Shown: positions 1 through 8,974, counted from the stretch's first letter. The stretch is DNA of 64,000 bases from Halopseudomonas salina (GCF_008641105.1 NZ_VTTI01000001.1:662385-726384), one strand, 5' to 3'. Numbers and translations are program-made. Notes: generated from the letters alone by a model not told the origin.

Positions 1-392
1 AGCAGGTGTGGATGGATCTGTCGCTCAACCTGAAAGCGATCGTTGCTCAGCAGTTGATTCCGACCCCTGACGGCAAGGGGCGTCGCGCGGCTATCGAAGT
101 GCTGCTCAATACGCCCTTGGCTGCAGACATGATTCGCAAGGGTGAAGTGCACGAGCTCAAGCCGTTGATGGCGCGCTCCAACGAGCTGGGTATGCAGACT
201 TTCGACCAGTCGCTTTACAAGCTCTACAGCCAGGGCGAGATCACCTATGAAGATGCGCTGGCCCACGCCGACTCGGCCAACGACCTGCGTCTGCTGATCA
301 AGTTGGGCTCGGAAACCGATGGCAAGACGCTGATGATGGGTGGAAAGAACGATTTTGCTCTGGAAGGCAGCGACGAGGATCACAGGCGCTGA
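1..392 (+). CDS. pilU: PilU, type IV pilus retraction ATPase (3' end only)
   Basis: This is the C-terminal ~130 residues of PilU, a PilT/GspE-type hexameric ATPase that helps PilT retract type IV pili at the inner membrane. The frame is already open at base 3, so the GTG at 6 is internal and the gene begins outside the window. The visible part carries the end of the ATPase fold (VAQQLIPTPDGKGRR, IRKGEVHELKPLM, GMQTFDQSLYKLY) and a tail reading ANDLRLLIKLGSETDG, which resembles PilU rather than PilT. It converges on siaD with only 7 bases between the stop codons. The Pil-Chp genes further right regulate the same machine. PilT is the alternative, but its usual C-terminus differs. Confidence 0.88.
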   Translation, partial: QVWMDLSLNLKAIVAQQLIPTPDGKGRRAAIEVLLNTPLAADMIRKGEVHELKPLMARSNELGMQTFDQSLYKLYSQGEITYEDALAHADSANDLRLLIKLGSETDGKTLMMGGKNDFALEGSDEDHRR

Positions 393-399
393 GCAAGGC

Positions 400-1203
400 T
401 CAGTCAGTGCCTATCTCATCGGCGCGTGCCAGACGGTTACGCCCTGATCTTTTGGCGGTCAGCAGGGCCCAGTCAGCCTGGTTGATCGTGTCGGAGTAGG
501 TGTCTGCATCCCTGTGGGACGCTACGCCAATACTTGCTGTGACGGTTATGGACTCATCACCAACGCGCATACGCAACGCCGCTATTGCTTCCCGAACCCG
601 ATCCAGCACCTGACAGGCGCTGGAGATATTGGTCTCGGGCAGGATAATCAGAAACTCTTCCCCGCCCCAGCGTCCGCACATATCCTGATCACGAATCTGT
701 GCGTCCATGACCCGCGATACTTCCATCAGCACCTGGTCGCCCAGCTCATGACCGTGGTCGTCATTGACGCGCTTGAAGTAGTCTATATCGAGCATGGCGA
801 TGCTCAAGGGTCGGGCATAACGATGCGAACGATCAGTCTCCTCTTTCAGACGCTCGAGCAACAGTCGCCGATTGCCCAGGCCGGTAAGCGGGTCATGGGT
901 GGATGCCTCGCGAAGGGCAAGGTTCAGGTCGTGCATCATCTTCTGGTAATGGTCGGAGATGCGTGCGACCTTGCTTAGCTGGCGCAATTGCTTGTCCAGC
1001 CGCTTGGTCAGATGCTTTTCATTTTCCTTGGTGAGGCTCTGATAGGCATCGGATATGCGGCTGATACGCTCGATGCGGCGTGCGAGATCCCTGTGTGCCG
1101 CCCACAATTCTTCGAGGGGCTGAAACAAGGGGTCGTCGCGCAGCGAATCGTTCTCCAGCAACTGCTCGATACGTTCTTCGAGGGGCTCGTCCGGCGCGCC
1201 CAT
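400..1203 (-). CDS. siaD: SiaD-type diguanylate cyclase
   Basis: Soluble diguanylate cyclase that makes cyclic di-GMP from two GTP. The N-terminal ~100 residues are charged and heptad-like, suggesting a coiled coil. A GGDEF domain follows: DPLTGLGNRR at about 104-113, LDIDYFKRVNDDHGHELGD, and the active-site GGEEF at 180-184. RDQD at 171-174 fits an RxxD inhibitory I-site five residues before the signature, so product inhibition is expected. It is the last gene of a siaA-siaB-siaC-siaD run, starting 2 bases after siaC stops. In Pseudomonas aeruginosa SiaC binds and activates SiaD; the same wiring is inferred here from gene order. Confidence 0.9.
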   Translation of the reverse strand: MGAPDEPLEERIEQLLENDSLRDDPLFQPLEELWAAHRDLARRIERISRISDAYQSLTKENEKHLTKRLDKQLRQLSKVARISDHYQKMMHDLNLALREASTHDPLTGLGNRRLLLERLKEETDRSHRYARPLSIAMLDIDYFKRVNDDHGHELGDQVLMEVSRVMDAQIRDQDMCGRWGGEEFLIILPETNISSACQVLDRVREAIAALRMRVGDESITVTASIGVASHRDADTYSDTINQADWALLTAKRSGRNRLARADEIGTD

Positions 1204-1205
1204 GG

Positions 1206-1595
1206 TCAGGTGCCCAGAATGTTGAACGGAAAGCTGCAGTCTTCCTTGAACTCTTCGGCCAGCTCTGCGACGCGCTCATTGCGCTTGTCGTAGTGCCAAT
1301 CAACGCTGACCGCCTTGCCTTCGGCGTGAGCGGCTTCCAGTACATCAAATATGTCCATCATGGCTTTGATGCTGCTGGTGTTGAGGTAAAGCAGTTGTAG
1401 ATCGAGCTTCAATGCTCTATCTGCTTCACGCAGGAACGTCTCGATCCATTCCACTACCTGATTGAACAGCTCGTAGGAGTTTTCTGGATAGGAGTCGCCC
1501 TGCAGGTGCAGAATGCCGTTGACCCAGTCACTGCGGATCTCTGGGGTGGACTGGGTACCTGCAATGGAAAAATCAGTCATATCAGTCTGGCTCAT
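1206..1595 (-). CDS. siaC: SiaC-type regulatory phosphoprotein (DUF1987)
   Basis: Small partner-switch protein of 129 residues. In the known Sia pathway, unphosphorylated SiaC activates the cyclase SiaD, SiaB phosphorylates it and SiaA dephosphorylates it. The conserved block GDSYPENSYELF and the phospho-acceptor region YLNTSSIKAMMDI are present. The acceptor threonine is T73 from this start, or T68 if translation begins at the sixth codon (MTDFSIAGTQ, base 1580), which would match the usual family N-terminus. It lies 7 bases after siaB and 2 bases before siaD, so translation is probably coupled. The family call is firm; the exact start is not. Confidence 0.9.
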   Translation of the reverse strand: MSQTDMTDFSIAGTQSTPEIRSDWVNGILHLQGDSYPENSYELFNQVVEWIETFLREADRALKLDLQLLYLNTSSIKAMMDIFDVLEAAHAEGKAVSVDWHYDKRNERVAELAEEFKEDCSFPFNILGT

Positions 1596-1602
1596 GAGTC
1601 GT

Positions 1603-2145
1603 TCAGATAACGGCGCGCAAGCTGAAAAAGCTGCGGTCGTCGCTTATGGGCTGGAGGTGGGCACGCAGAGGCTGGCTGGCCTTGCGGGCGATGTCGATCA
1701 GGCCGAGGCCCGCGCCACTGGTTTTTTCTGCGTCGCGGGGCTTGCGCAACTGCTCCTTGTAGGCGGCCTTGAGCTGAGCCTTGTCCAGACCGGCAAGGCT
1801 GTCTACGGCCTCGAGCAGGCGCTGACCGTCACTCTCCAGAATGATATTGCCCGCCGATACCACGTAGTGCCCGTCGTTATCGCGTGAGACTACGACGGTC
1901 GCCCCCGATTCCTGCTCGCTCCAGCCATGGGTCCGCGTGTAGTGACTGATGTTCTGGGTCATCTCGATGTAAACCGCAAATACGTCCATGGCCGCCGAGG
2001 GATGGGCATGGTCAGCGGACAGATAATTGCGCAGGGCGTTGCCTATTTCCTCGATCAGGCTGCGGGAGATCGGCCCGTTGAAACACAGCATGATCTGCTG
2101 ACTGTTGAAACGCTCGCGCATGGCGAATAGATCGATGGATTCCAT
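1603..2145 (-). CDS. siaB: SiaB-type threonine kinase of the Sia pathway
   Basis: Protein of 180 residues matching SiaB, a GHKL-fold kinase that phosphorylates SiaC and so switches SiaD off. Features consistent with this are ISRSLIEEIGNALRNYL near the N-terminus, a segment resembling the N-box region (AVYIEMTQNISHYT, about 55-70), and a late glycine-rich loop GAGLGLIDIARKA (about 145-157), which looks like an ATP-lid motif. It sits between the phosphatase siaA, 52 bases upstream, and siaC, 7 bases downstream, and has a good AGGAG ribosome site. The call rests on motifs and the exact siaABCD order; no catalytic assay can be read from sequence. Confidence 0.87.
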   Translation of the reverse strand: MESIDLFAMRERFNSQQIMLCFNGPISRSLIEEIGNALRNYLSADHAHPSAAMDVFAVYIEMTQNISHYTRTHGWSEQESGATVVVSRDNDGHYVVSAGNIILESDGQRLLEAVDSLAGLDKAQLKAAYKEQLRKPRDAEKTSGAGLGLIDIARKASQPLRAHLQPISDDRSFFSLRAVI

Positions 2146-2197
2146 TACAGCTCCTGTCAGCGGTCGTGACCGCTGGAGTTGACCGCACAGGGCGGGT

Positions 2198-4189
2198 TCA
2201 GTCGAAACGAAAGCTTAACATCGTGATGTCGTCGCGCTGAGGATACGTCCCCTGATAGGCGGCCAGCGTGTCGCTGAAAGCGCGACTCTGTTCCTGCAGG
2301 GGCAAACGGGCATGATCGCGTAGCATCTGGCCAAACCGGCTGTTGCCGAAGCCGAAGCCCTCATCGCCTCCCGCCTGATCAAGGAAACCATCCGTGCACA
2401 GGTAAAAGGTATTCTGGCCCAGCGCCACTTGCCGGTTGTGATACTCACCGATCTTTCTGTCGCCCAGGGCACGCTTGCCGCCAGGTACATGGTCTACCTG
2501 CACACCATCGCTGAAGTACAGGGCAATCTTCGCACCGGAGAAGGTCACCTGTCGCTGATCGAGGTCAATATACGCGAGTCCGACATCCATATTAGTGGCC
2601 AGCGATTTGCTTTCACCCGAATTGCCGAGCATGTTGCGCAGTATATGGTCGGTGCGCGTAAGTACCGCCGCGGGGTCATGCATTCCGCAGTCGGTAATTG
2701 CCTGGTCCAGTGCGGCGTGGGCGAGCATGGTCATCAGGGCCCCGGGAACGCCGTGGCCCGCGCAATCCACTACCCCCAGCAGGCAGCGTCGGCCCTCGCT
2801 GCGAAATACGTAAAAGTCGCCGCCTACTACATCCCGCGGGCGCCAGAGCACCGAGTGATGCTCCCCCAGTACGCTGAGTAGCTCGCGGTCGGGCAGAATC
2901 GAGCGCTGGATCAGGCTGGCATAGTCGATCGAGTCCCCGATCTTCTTTTGCGCAGTGGCCATTTCGCGGTTGGCGTCTTCAAGATCACTGGTCCGTTCCT
3001 GAACGCGCTGCTCCAGTTCCAGCGTGTGGCTTTTGACCTTGTTGGCCATGGTGCTGAAGGCGGCGCTGAGCTCGCCGATTTCGTCGTCACGAATGGGCGG
3101 CAGAGCTACATCGTAACGTCCGGACGCCATGGCCTGAGCGCTGTGCTTGAGTTGGCGCAGGGGGCGCATGACCAGGCGCTCTACGGCGAAGGCGAAAAGC
3201 AGAATAAGCACCACAACCAGTCCCACCAAGGCAGCCAGCAAGGGGGCCAGCCACTGGTTGTCGAGCACCTGGGCGCTGTCCAGATCGATGGCATTGACCA
3301 CGAACCAACCCAGTTCAGGGATAAAGGTCAGAGCCAGCAGTTGGTCGGTGCCATTCAGGCCGACATTCAGGCTTTCGACACTGCCGGGGTTCTGCGTGGC
3401 ACGGGCCATGGCGCCCCGCAGCAGGTCGGTCTGCACGCTGTCCTCGAGCATGCCGAACAGCCGGGCGTTCTCGCCGCTGGTGTCGTCTGCCCCGGAATTG
3501 AGGGCGATCAGAGATGAATCCTGGTGGGCCTGGATGGCGCCCTTGGCGTCGATAATCATCGGCGTGACGCCGGGCTGATCGCTGGCGATGAAATCGTTGA
3601 TGAAGGTAGACAGGTCCAGGCCGGAGCCCGCGAGTCCAAGGACCTCGCCTGCGCTGTCGGTCACCAGAATATTGAACCAGACCTTGGTAGTCTGGAGTTC
3701 CCGGTTGTAATCGACATTGATGTTGTAAGTGTCGGTGTCGCGCAGACTGCTGAAGAACCAGCTGTCGGCGTCGTTGGTCTGATCGAGGAAGTAACGGGCC
3801 TGTTGGCTGGGAGGCTCTTCGTTGCTGTTGAAGTAATAGCCCTGGCTGCCGACGCTTCCGATGAAGTAGGCGTGATCGCGGAAATCCCCGCGGTAACCCT
3901 CGGCTTCACGGAAGAACAGGTCACGTTTGGCAGGATCGTCTTCGTCGGTGAGCCACTGGCGGGTGACCTCGGAGTCTGCCAGGCGCAATGACAGAGCAAG
4001 TTCGCGGGATATTGGAGCGCGAATCTTTTCTCGACTCAACAGTGTCGCGTTGCGGGCGTAGGCATCGGCGAAATGCTCGTGGATACCCTGCAACACCAGC
4101 CAGCCTATGAGGGCGGCGGGTACCAATGCCAGGAGGCAAACAAGCAACAACGCCAGAATCGACTTGCCACGTAGGCCGAAGGCTGCCAT
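2198..4189 (-). CDS. siaA: SiaA-type membrane PP2C phosphatase with sensor and HAMP domains
   Basis: Inner-membrane receptor phosphatase of 663 residues that would dephosphorylate SiaC in response to an extracytoplasmic signal. Order of parts: membrane helix at about 10-35; a periplasmic Cache-like sensor region to about 310 (DADSWFFSSLRDTD, NVDYNRELQTTKVWFN); second helix at about 316-338; HAMP to about 390 (RPLRQLKHSAQAMASGRYDV); coiled linker; and a PP2C/SpoIIE domain from about 430 with metal-ligand motifs GGDFYVF, VDCAGHGVPGALM and QRDDITML. A GGGAG ribosome site precedes the ATG. It begins only 27 bases after pyrC' ends, so it may be transcribed from the pyr operon. In P. aeruginosa this pathway drives surfactant-induced aggregation. 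Confidence 0.9.
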   Translation of the reverse strand: MAAFGLRGKSILALLLVCLLALVPAALIGWLVLQGIHEHFADAYARNATLLSREKIRAPISRELALSLRLADSEVTRQWLTDEDDPAKRDLFFREAEGYRGDFRDHAYFIGSVGSQGYYFNSNEEPPSQQARYFLDQTNDADSWFFSSLRDTDTYNINVDYNRELQTTKVWFNILVTDSAGEVLGLAGSGLDLSTFINDFIASDQPGVTPMIIDAKGAIQAHQDSSLIALNSGADDTSGENARLFGMLEDSVQTDLLRGAMARATQNPGSVESLNVGLNGTDQLLALTFIPELGWFVVNAIDLDSAQVLDNQWLAPLLAALVGLVVVLILLFAFAVERLVMRPLRQLKHSAQAMASGRYDVALPPIRDDEIGELSAAFSTMANKVKSHTLELEQRVQERTSDLEDANREMATAQKKIGDSIDYASLIQRSILPDRELLSVLGEHHSVLWRPRDVVGGDFYVFRSEGRRCLLGVVDCAGHGVPGALMTMLAHAALDQAITDCGMHDPAAVLTRTDHILRNMLGNSGESKSLATNMDVGLAYIDLDQRQVTFSGAKIALYFSDGVQVDHVPGGKRALGDRKIGEYHNRQVALGQNTFYLCTDGFLDQAGGDEGFGFGNSRFGQMLRDHARLPLQEQSRAFSDTLAAYQGTYPQRDDITMLSFRFD

Positions 4190-4216
4190 GAAAACTCCCT
4201 GTAAAATGCGCCCTTG

Positions 4217-5488
4217 TCAGGCCTGATAAACCAGTTTGCCATTGCATACGGTGTGGGTAATCTTACAGGGCACACCTTTGCCGATAAAGGGGCAATTGGC
4301 ACCCTTGGATATCCAGTTGTGGCCCACCAGGCTTGCTTCGGCGGGGTCGAACAGCGTTACGTCGGCATGCGCGCCGATGCCCAGATGGCCGGCTGGCAGG
4401 CCCAGGGCGCTGGCCGGCCCACAGGTCAGACGCGACAGCAGTGCGGGTAATTCGAGTAACCCGTCAGCCACCAGTGTCATCGCCAGGGGCAACAGGACCT
4501 CAATGCTGCTGATCCCCGTCGCCGAGGCGGCGAAGGGCACCCGCTTGGCTTCCTGTTCGTGGGGCTGGTGATGTGAGGAAATGGCCTGTACCACGCCTTC
4601 CTGTACTGCCTGACGCAAGGCATGCCGGTCGCTGCTGCTGCGCAGTGGCGGCAGCACGTGGAGCAGGCTGGAGAAGCCTTCCAGGTCTTCATCGCAGAGC
4701 AATAACTGATACATCGCCACATCGGCGGTCACACGCAAGCCGCGCGCCCTGGCATCAGCCAGCATATTCATGGCGCGGGCACTGCTCAGTCCGCTGAAGT
4801 GCGCCTGCACGCCAGTCTGCTCGACCAGCAGCAGGTCACGGGCCAGGGCAATGGTTTCGGCGCTTTCGGGAATGCCCACCAATCCCATGCGGGTTGCGGT
4901 CGGACCCTCGTGGGCACTGCCGCCTTGGGCCATTTCCGCATCCTGGGACATGAATACAACCGGCACGTCGAAGCCGGCTGCATATTCCAGGGCGCGGCGC
5001 AGGATGCGATTGCTCTTCATCGGCGCCAGTCCCTGGGTGAAAGCTATGCAGCCAACGTCCCGCAGGGCCACCAGTTCGCTCAGATGCTCGCCATCCAGGC
5101 CGTGGGTCAGGGCGCCGAAGGGGAACACCCGTGCGTGGCCGGCACGTTCACTGCGCTCCAGAATCAGTTCGGCCACCGCAGGGGTGTCCAGTACGGGCCG
5201 GGTGTCAGGCAGGCAGCACAGACTGGTCACGCCGCCTGCTGCAGCGGCGCGGGTTTCGCTGTCGATGGTGCCCTTGCGGGTCTGGCCGGGCTCGCGCAGG
5301 CTGACGTTCAGATCGACCAGTCCGGGACTGGCGATCAGACCGCGGGCATCAATTGTCTGATGGGCTTGAAAACCCTCTGGGGCGGCTCCTATGGCGTGGA
5401 TACGACCGTCGTCGATGTGCAGGTCGGTGATCTGGTCGAGCTGGTTGGCCGGATCGATGACCCGGGCACCTTCAATGGTCAGTCGCAT
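4217..5488 (-). CDS. pyrC': PyrC', catalytically inactive dihydroorotase-like subunit
   Basis: Amidohydrolase-fold protein of 423 residues adjacent to pyrB. In Pseudomonas the PyrB-PyrC' pair forms the dodecameric aspartate transcarbamoylase in which PyrC' is structural. The metal-binding HxH of active dihydroorotases is lost: the equivalent segment reads [10 protein letters not shown], with N61 and S63 in place of both histidines. Later metal-site positions also look altered (VFMSQDAEM). The gene overlaps the pyrB end by 17 bases, implying translational coupling and a fixed stoichiometry. An active dihydroorotase must be encoded elsewhere. Confidence 0.9.
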   Translation of the reverse strand: MRLTIEGARVIDPANQLDQITDLHIDDGRIHAIGAAPEGFQAHQTIDARGLIASPGLVDLNVSLREPGQTRKGTIDSETRAAAAGGVTSLCCLPDTRPVLDTPAVAELILERSERAGHARVFPFGALTHGLDGEHLSELVALRDVGCIAFTQGLAPMKSNRILRRALEYAAGFDVPVVFMSQDAEMAQGGSAHEGPTATRMGLVGIPESAETIALARDLLLVEQTGVQAHFSGLSSARAMNMLADARARGLRVTADVAMYQLLLCDEDLEGFSSLLHVLPPLRSSSDRHALRQAVQEGVVQAISSHHQPHEQEAKRVPFAASATGISSIEVLLPLAMTLVADGLLELPALLSRLTCGPASALGLPAGHLGIGAHADVTLFDPAEASLVGHNWISKGANCPFIGKGVPCKITHTVCNGKLVYQA

Positions 5489-6482
5489 GCTGGGCTTCCT
5501 GGTTGTACTGGCGCTGGGCGTTCTGTCCGGCCATGGCCATGGACATCACGGCCATTCGAACGGCAATGCCGTAAGTAACCTGATTGAGAATGACTGATTG
5601 GGCACCGTCGGCCACCTCGGATTCAATTTCAACGCCCCGGTTGATCGGCCCCGGGTGCATCACCAAGGCGTCTGGTTTGGCCAGCGCGAGGGTTTCGCGA
5701 GTCAGGCCGTAGAGGCGGTAGAATTCGCCCTCGCTGGGTAGCAGGCCACTTTGCATGCGCTCTTTTTGCAGGCGTAACATGATGACCACATCGACGTCGC
5801 GCAGGCCGACACGCAGGTCGTTGAACACCCGCACGCCGTACTGTTCGATGCCGGCGGGGAGCAGCGTACGTGGTGCGATCACCCGAATGTCGGGGCAGCC
5901 CAGTGTGTGCAGCGCCTGCATGTTCGAGCGTGCCACCCGTGAATGCAGAATGTCTCCCACGATGGCCACGGACAGGTTCTCGAAATTGCCCCGGTGACGG
6001 CGGATGGTCAGCATGTCGAGCATCGCCTGGGTCGGGTGCGAGTGGTTGCCGTCCCCGGCGTTGATGATGGCCACATCGGGACAGACCTGCTGGGCGATAA
6101 AATGCGCCGCGCCGGAGTCGCCGTGGCGCACCACAAACATGTCCGCCGCCATGGCCTCCAGGTTGCGCAGGGTGTCGTAGAGGGTCTCGCCCTTGCTGGT
6201 CGAAGATGTCTGGATGTTCAGGTTGAGCACGTCGGCAGACAGTCGCTTGGCCGCCAGCTCGAAGGTGGTGCGCGTGCGGGTGGAGTTCTCGAAGAATACA
6301 TTGCACACGGTCTTGCCGCGCAACAGAGGTACCTTCTTGACGGCGCGCTCACCCACTTCAAGGAAGGAGTCGGCGGTATCCAGCAGCTCTGTGAGCAGTT
6401 CCCGCGACAGGCCTTCGATGCTCAGAAAATGGCGTAACTGGCCCTGATGGTTGAGTTGCAGATGACTGGGTATCGGGGTCAT
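5472..6482 (-). CDS. pyrB: Aspartate carbamoyltransferase catalytic subunit
   Basis: Catalyses the first committed step of pyrimidine synthesis, carbamoyl phosphate plus L-aspartate to carbamoyl aspartate, in the cytoplasm. Diagnostic motifs are the carbamoyl-phosphate loop [16 protein letters not shown] (about 68-83), [14 protein letters not shown], and the aspartate-side [15 protein letters not shown]. At 336 residues it is slightly longer than the enteric enzyme, as is usual for the pseudomonad class A type that partners PyrC'. It follows pyrR by 8 bases and its end overlaps pyrC'. No regulatory pyrI gene is present, as expected for this class. Confidence 0.96.
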   Translation of the reverse strand: MTPIPSHLQLNHQGQLRHFLSIEGLSRELLTELLDTADSFLEVGERAVKKVPLLRGKTVCNVFFENSTRTRTTFELAAKRLSADVLNLNIQTSSTSKGETLYDTLRNLEAMAADMFVVRHGDSGAAHFIAQQVCPDVAIINAGDGNHSHPTQAMLDMLTIRRHRGNFENLSVAIVGDILHSRVARSNMQALHTLGCPDIRVIAPRTLLPAGIEQYGVRVFNDLRVGLRDVDVVIMLRLQKERMQSGLLPSEGEFYRLYGLTRETLALAKPDALVMHPGPINRGVEIESEVADGAQSVILNQVTYGIAVRMAVMSMAMAGQNAQRQYNQEAQHATDH

Positions 6483-6490
6483 TGGGCTCT

Positions 6491-7000
6491 CTATTTGGCG
6501 ACGGGGTTCAGGGTCAGTTGCAGGGGCTGCGGACCGGTCAGCTTCACGCGCTGACCTTCAGGCAGGGTCAGGCTGGTGCCCAGCACGTCTGCACGGATCG
6601 GCAATTGCCGCGCCTCAATGTCAATCAGGGCGACCAGTGTTACCGAAGCCGGGCGACCATAATCGAAGAGTTCGTTGAGGGCTGCGCGGATAGTGCGGCC
6701 GGTCATGAGCACATCGTCGACCAGCACCAGATGCCGGTCATCGACGCTGAAGGGCAGCTCCGAGGGACGTACTCGCGGTGGTAAGCCGTTCTGCTCGAAA
6801 TCGTCACGATAGAAAGCAATGTCCAGTGTGCCGAGGGGGGCGTCGGGCAGACACTGATTGCGCAGGTGCTCGGCGATCCACACACCGCCAGTGTGAATAC
6901 CCACAAAGGCGGGGTTCTGGAAATTGCGGTATGACAGATACTTGGTCAGGTCCGCGGCCATGCGTTCGAGCAACGGGGCCACATCGGGCAGGGCACTCAT
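6491..7000 (-). CDS. pyrR: PyrR, pyrimidine operon regulator / uracil phosphoribosyltransferase
   Basis: PRTase-fold protein of 169 residues. Family members act as an RNA- or nucleotide-responsive regulator of pyr genes and/or convert uracil and PRPP to UMP. The PRPP loop is clear ([19 protein letters not shown]), as is [15 protein letters not shown] near the N-terminus. Its start codon overlaps the ruvX stop by four bases (ATGA) and it precedes pyrB by 8 bases. I saw no convincing pyr attenuator hairpin before pyrR, because the upstream gene overlaps it. Regulation by RNA binding at this position therefore cannot be supported from the sequence. Confidence 0.93.
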   Translation of the reverse strand: MSALPDVAPLLERMAADLTKYLSYRNFQNPAFVGIHTGGVWIAEHLRNQCLPDAPLGTLDIAFYRDDFEQNGLPPRVRPSELPFSVDDRHLVLVDDVLMTGRTIRAALNELFDYGRPASVTLVALIDIEARQLPIRADVLGTSLTLPEGQRVKLTGPQPLQLTLNPVAK

Positions 7001-7434
7001 GACATCTCCTTGGGCAGGTTGCCAAGCCAGGTTTCCAGCAGCAGTGCGGCGGCCAGGCTGTCGACCGGATTGTCCCGGTAGCTGGCCGGCGTGCGGCCGC
7101 TGTCGCGCAGGCTCTGCTTGGCTTCAAAAGTGGTTAGGCGTTCGTCGATACAGTCTACGGGCAGATTGAATCGGCCATGCAGGCGGCGGGCAAACTTCTG
7201 GGCGCGTGCGCTCATCTCGCTGGGGGTGCCGTCCATATTCAGTGGCAGGCCGACCACCAGGGTATCGGGTTTCCATTCGCTGATCAGGCGCTCGATCTGG
7301 CTCCAGTCTGGCACGCCATCACGGGCTCGCAGGACGGCAATCGGTTCTGCCCGGCAGGTCAGGCTTTGGCCAACGGCCACTCCGATCTGGCGCGTGCCGT
7401 AGTCGAAGCCCATGGCGCGTTGCAAGGTACTCAT
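6997..7434 (-). CDS. ruvX: RuvX/YqgF, Holliday junction resolvase-like nuclease
   Basis: RNase H-fold protein of 145 residues; the family is implicated in pre-16S rRNA 5' processing and was originally proposed as a Holliday junction resolvase. Motifs: [14 protein letters not shown] (first catalytic Asp), [16 protein letters not shown], and [14 protein letters not shown] with the C-terminal acidic site near [14 protein letters not shown]. The longer frame reaching base 7719 runs back into yqgE and is not credible. The ATG at 7434 forms a TGATG overlap with the yqgE stop. It is co-directional with yqgE and pyrR, an arrangement conserved in Pseudomonas. Confidence 0.93.
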   Translation of the reverse strand: MSTLQRAMGFDYGTRQIGVAVGQSLTCRAEPIAVLRARDGVPDWSQIERLISEWKPDTLVVGLPLNMDGTPSEMSARAQKFARRLHGRFNLPVDCIDERLTTFEAKQSLRDSGRTPASYRDNPVDSLAAALLLETWLGNLPKEMS

Positions 7435-8003
7435 CAGGCGTGACCAGCCTGGCTGGTCAGCAAATTCAGGTCGATGCCCAAGGTGCGGGCGGCTGCGGCG
7501 AGCCGTTGGTCGCTGGGGAGCTCGAACAGGATGTGATTGTCGGCAGGGCAACTGAGCCAGACGTTGTCGACGAGTTCCTGGTCGAGCTGCCCCGCGTCCC
7601 AGCCGGTGTAACCGAGCATGATCAGCACATCCTGTGGGCCGTGTCCGCGAGCCATATCCAGAAGAATGTCCCGCGAGGTAGTCAGCTGCAGCGTGCCCAG
7701 GTCCATGGTTGCCTCCCATTGTTCCGGGCCACGGTGCAATACGAATCCGCGCTCAGTCTGTACTGGGCCGCCGTTATACACGGGTACGCTACCCACTGCA
7801 TCGGTCAGGTCGATCTCCGGCTGCAGCTGTTCGAGGATGTCCGCCAGGTTCAGGTCGCCCGGCTGGTTGATCACCAACCCCATGGCGCCATGCTCATCAT
7901 GGTCGCAAAGGTAGATCAGGCTGTTGACGAAACGAGGATCAGCCATGTGGGGCATGGCGATCAGAAAGTGATGCTTGAGGTAGCTCGAGGTGATTTGGCT
8001 CAT
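7434..8003 (-). CDS. yqgE: YqgE/AlgH family protein
   Basis: Conserved protein of 189 residues in the YqgE/AlgH (DUF179) family, whose biochemical role is unresolved; in Pseudomonas it has been linked to alginate regulation. Typical segments are LKHHFLIAMPHMADPRF, YLCDHDEHGAMGLVINQP, YNGGPVQTERGFVLH and LGYTGWDAGQLDQEL. I place the start at MSQITSSYLKHH (8003). The 13 extra codons of the longer frame run through a short repeat-like sequence (about 8024-8040) and are not conserved in character. It overlaps ruvX by one base. Confidence 0.92.
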   Translation of the reverse strand: MSQITSSYLKHHFLIAMPHMADPRFVNSLIYLCDHDEHGAMGLVINQPGDLNLADILEQLQPEIDLTDAVGSVPVYNGGPVQTERGFVLHRGPEQWEATMDLGTLQLTTSRDILLDMARGHGPQDVLIMLGYTGWDAGQLDQELVDNVWLSCPADNHILFELPSDQRLAAAARTLGIDLNLLTSQAGHA

Positions 8004-8023
8004 GCGCCTAGTATTGGGGTTTG

Positions 8024-8040
8024 GCTTGCAAGCTTCAAGC
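8024..8040. repeat. Short degenerate copy of the GCTTGCA/AAGCTTC heptamer repeat
   Basis: Between tonB and yqgE the sequence reads GCTTGCA-AGCTTCA-AGC. This joins one unit of each heptamer type found in the longer arrays around trmL at 30.8-31.6 kb. It lies 21 bases before the yqgE start on the minus strand. Its length is too short to call an array on its own; the match to the distant arrays is what makes it notable. Confidence 0.45.
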
Positions 8041-8062
8041 ATCGGCGCTGTTAAGCGCGGGG

Positions 8063-8974
8063 TCAGAAGCTGGAAATTGTATCGCCAGGCTCGAAACGCC
8101 AGGTGCGGATGATTTCCAGTACATCCACATCCATCAGGTCGCCGGTGAATGGCGCGTAGGGTGCCGCCAACCTTACGATGCGTTGGGCCGCATTATCCAG
8201 CACCTGGTGGCCGGAGGACTCGAGGATCTGCACTTCGCGCAGGGTGCCATCGCGGTTGATCGAGACCAGCAGGCGCAGACTGCCGTAGATTCGCTCGCTG
8301 CGAGCCTGGGCCGGGTAGTTCTGGTTGCCGACGCGCTCCACCTTGCGCCGCCAGGCATCCTTGTAATAGGCGCCCTTGTCCTGCATGGTCGAAGCCGCAT
8401 TGAGCCGATGAACCCGGGGCCGGTTGGCGTAGAGCTGCTTTTCTTCGGCGAGCTGCGCTTCGAGACTGGCGATTTCCGCCGACAGTTGGCTGCGATTGAA
8501 GCGCGGCAGCGACGGATTGACCTTTTCTTCCGGTGGCGGAACATCCCGAGCGGTAACGGCTTTTTCGGGCTGGCGCGTGCTGGTTGTGACAACCTGCTTC
8601 TCTACTATGGGAGCAGGTGGCGGGGCGCTGGCTTCCTGGGGCGGGGTGACGGTGTTGATTTCGGCGTCCTGGAAGACGGTTTCTTCCGTGGTGCTGGGCG
8701 CGGCCTTTTCATCCAGGGTTCCACTGCCTTCCTGATTGAGTTGCGCCAGATAGTCTGCCTTGTCGGGCACCTTCTCGCTGGGCTGGGTGGCCAGGGTGAT
8801 CTCCAGTGTCTTGGACAATTCGCTGGGTGACGGCAGATCAAAGGTCACGCCCAGAATGACCAGGGCGTGCAACACTGCCGCGATAAACAATGCAAACCCC
8901 AGGCGGTCGCGGGAAGTCACCTCAACGGGTGCTGGGGCGGCAGATGGAGGAGTCGGTTTGGCGGCTTTTTTCAT
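8063..8974 (-). CDS. tonB: TonB family energy transducer
   Basis: Protein of 303 residues with one N-terminal membrane anchor (about 24-46, LGFALFIAAVLHALVILGV). A proline/glutamate-rich periplasmic spacer follows (APPPAPIVEKQ, ARDVPPPEEKV), then a helical stretch (SLEAQLAEEKQLYA) and a C-terminal TonB domain (YPAQARSERIYGSLRLLVS, about 225-303) that would contact TonB-box receptors in the outer membrane. The position between yqgE and gshB matches P. aeruginosa tonB3, which is needed for normal twitching and pilus assembly rather than classical iron uptake. No exbBD is adjacent. Confidence 0.88.
   Translation of the reverse strand: MKKAAKPTPPSAAPAPVEVTSRDRLGFALFIAAVLHALVILGVTFDLPSPSELSKTLEITLATQPSEKVPDKADYLAQLNQEGSGTLDEKAAPSTTEETVFQDAEINTVTPPQEASAPPPAPIVEKQVVTTSTRQPEKAVTARDVPPPEEKVNPSLPRFNRSQLSAEIASLEAQLAEEKQLYANRPRVHRLNAASTMQDKGAYYKDAWRRKVERVGNQNYPAQARSERIYGSLRLLVSINRDGTLREVQILESSGHQVLDNAAQRIVRLAAPYAPFTGDLMDVDVLEIIRTWRFEPGDTISSF

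Noticed and set aside
6491..7060. A PyrR-type attenuator before pyrR or pyrB
   Set aside because: pyrR overlaps ruvX and pyrB follows by 8 bases, leaving no space for an antiterminator/terminator pair. None was seen.
7435..7719. N-terminal extension of RuvX to base 7719
   Set aside because: The extension reads antisense-like composition inside yqgE. The ATG at 7434 with TGATG coupling and family length is clearly better.
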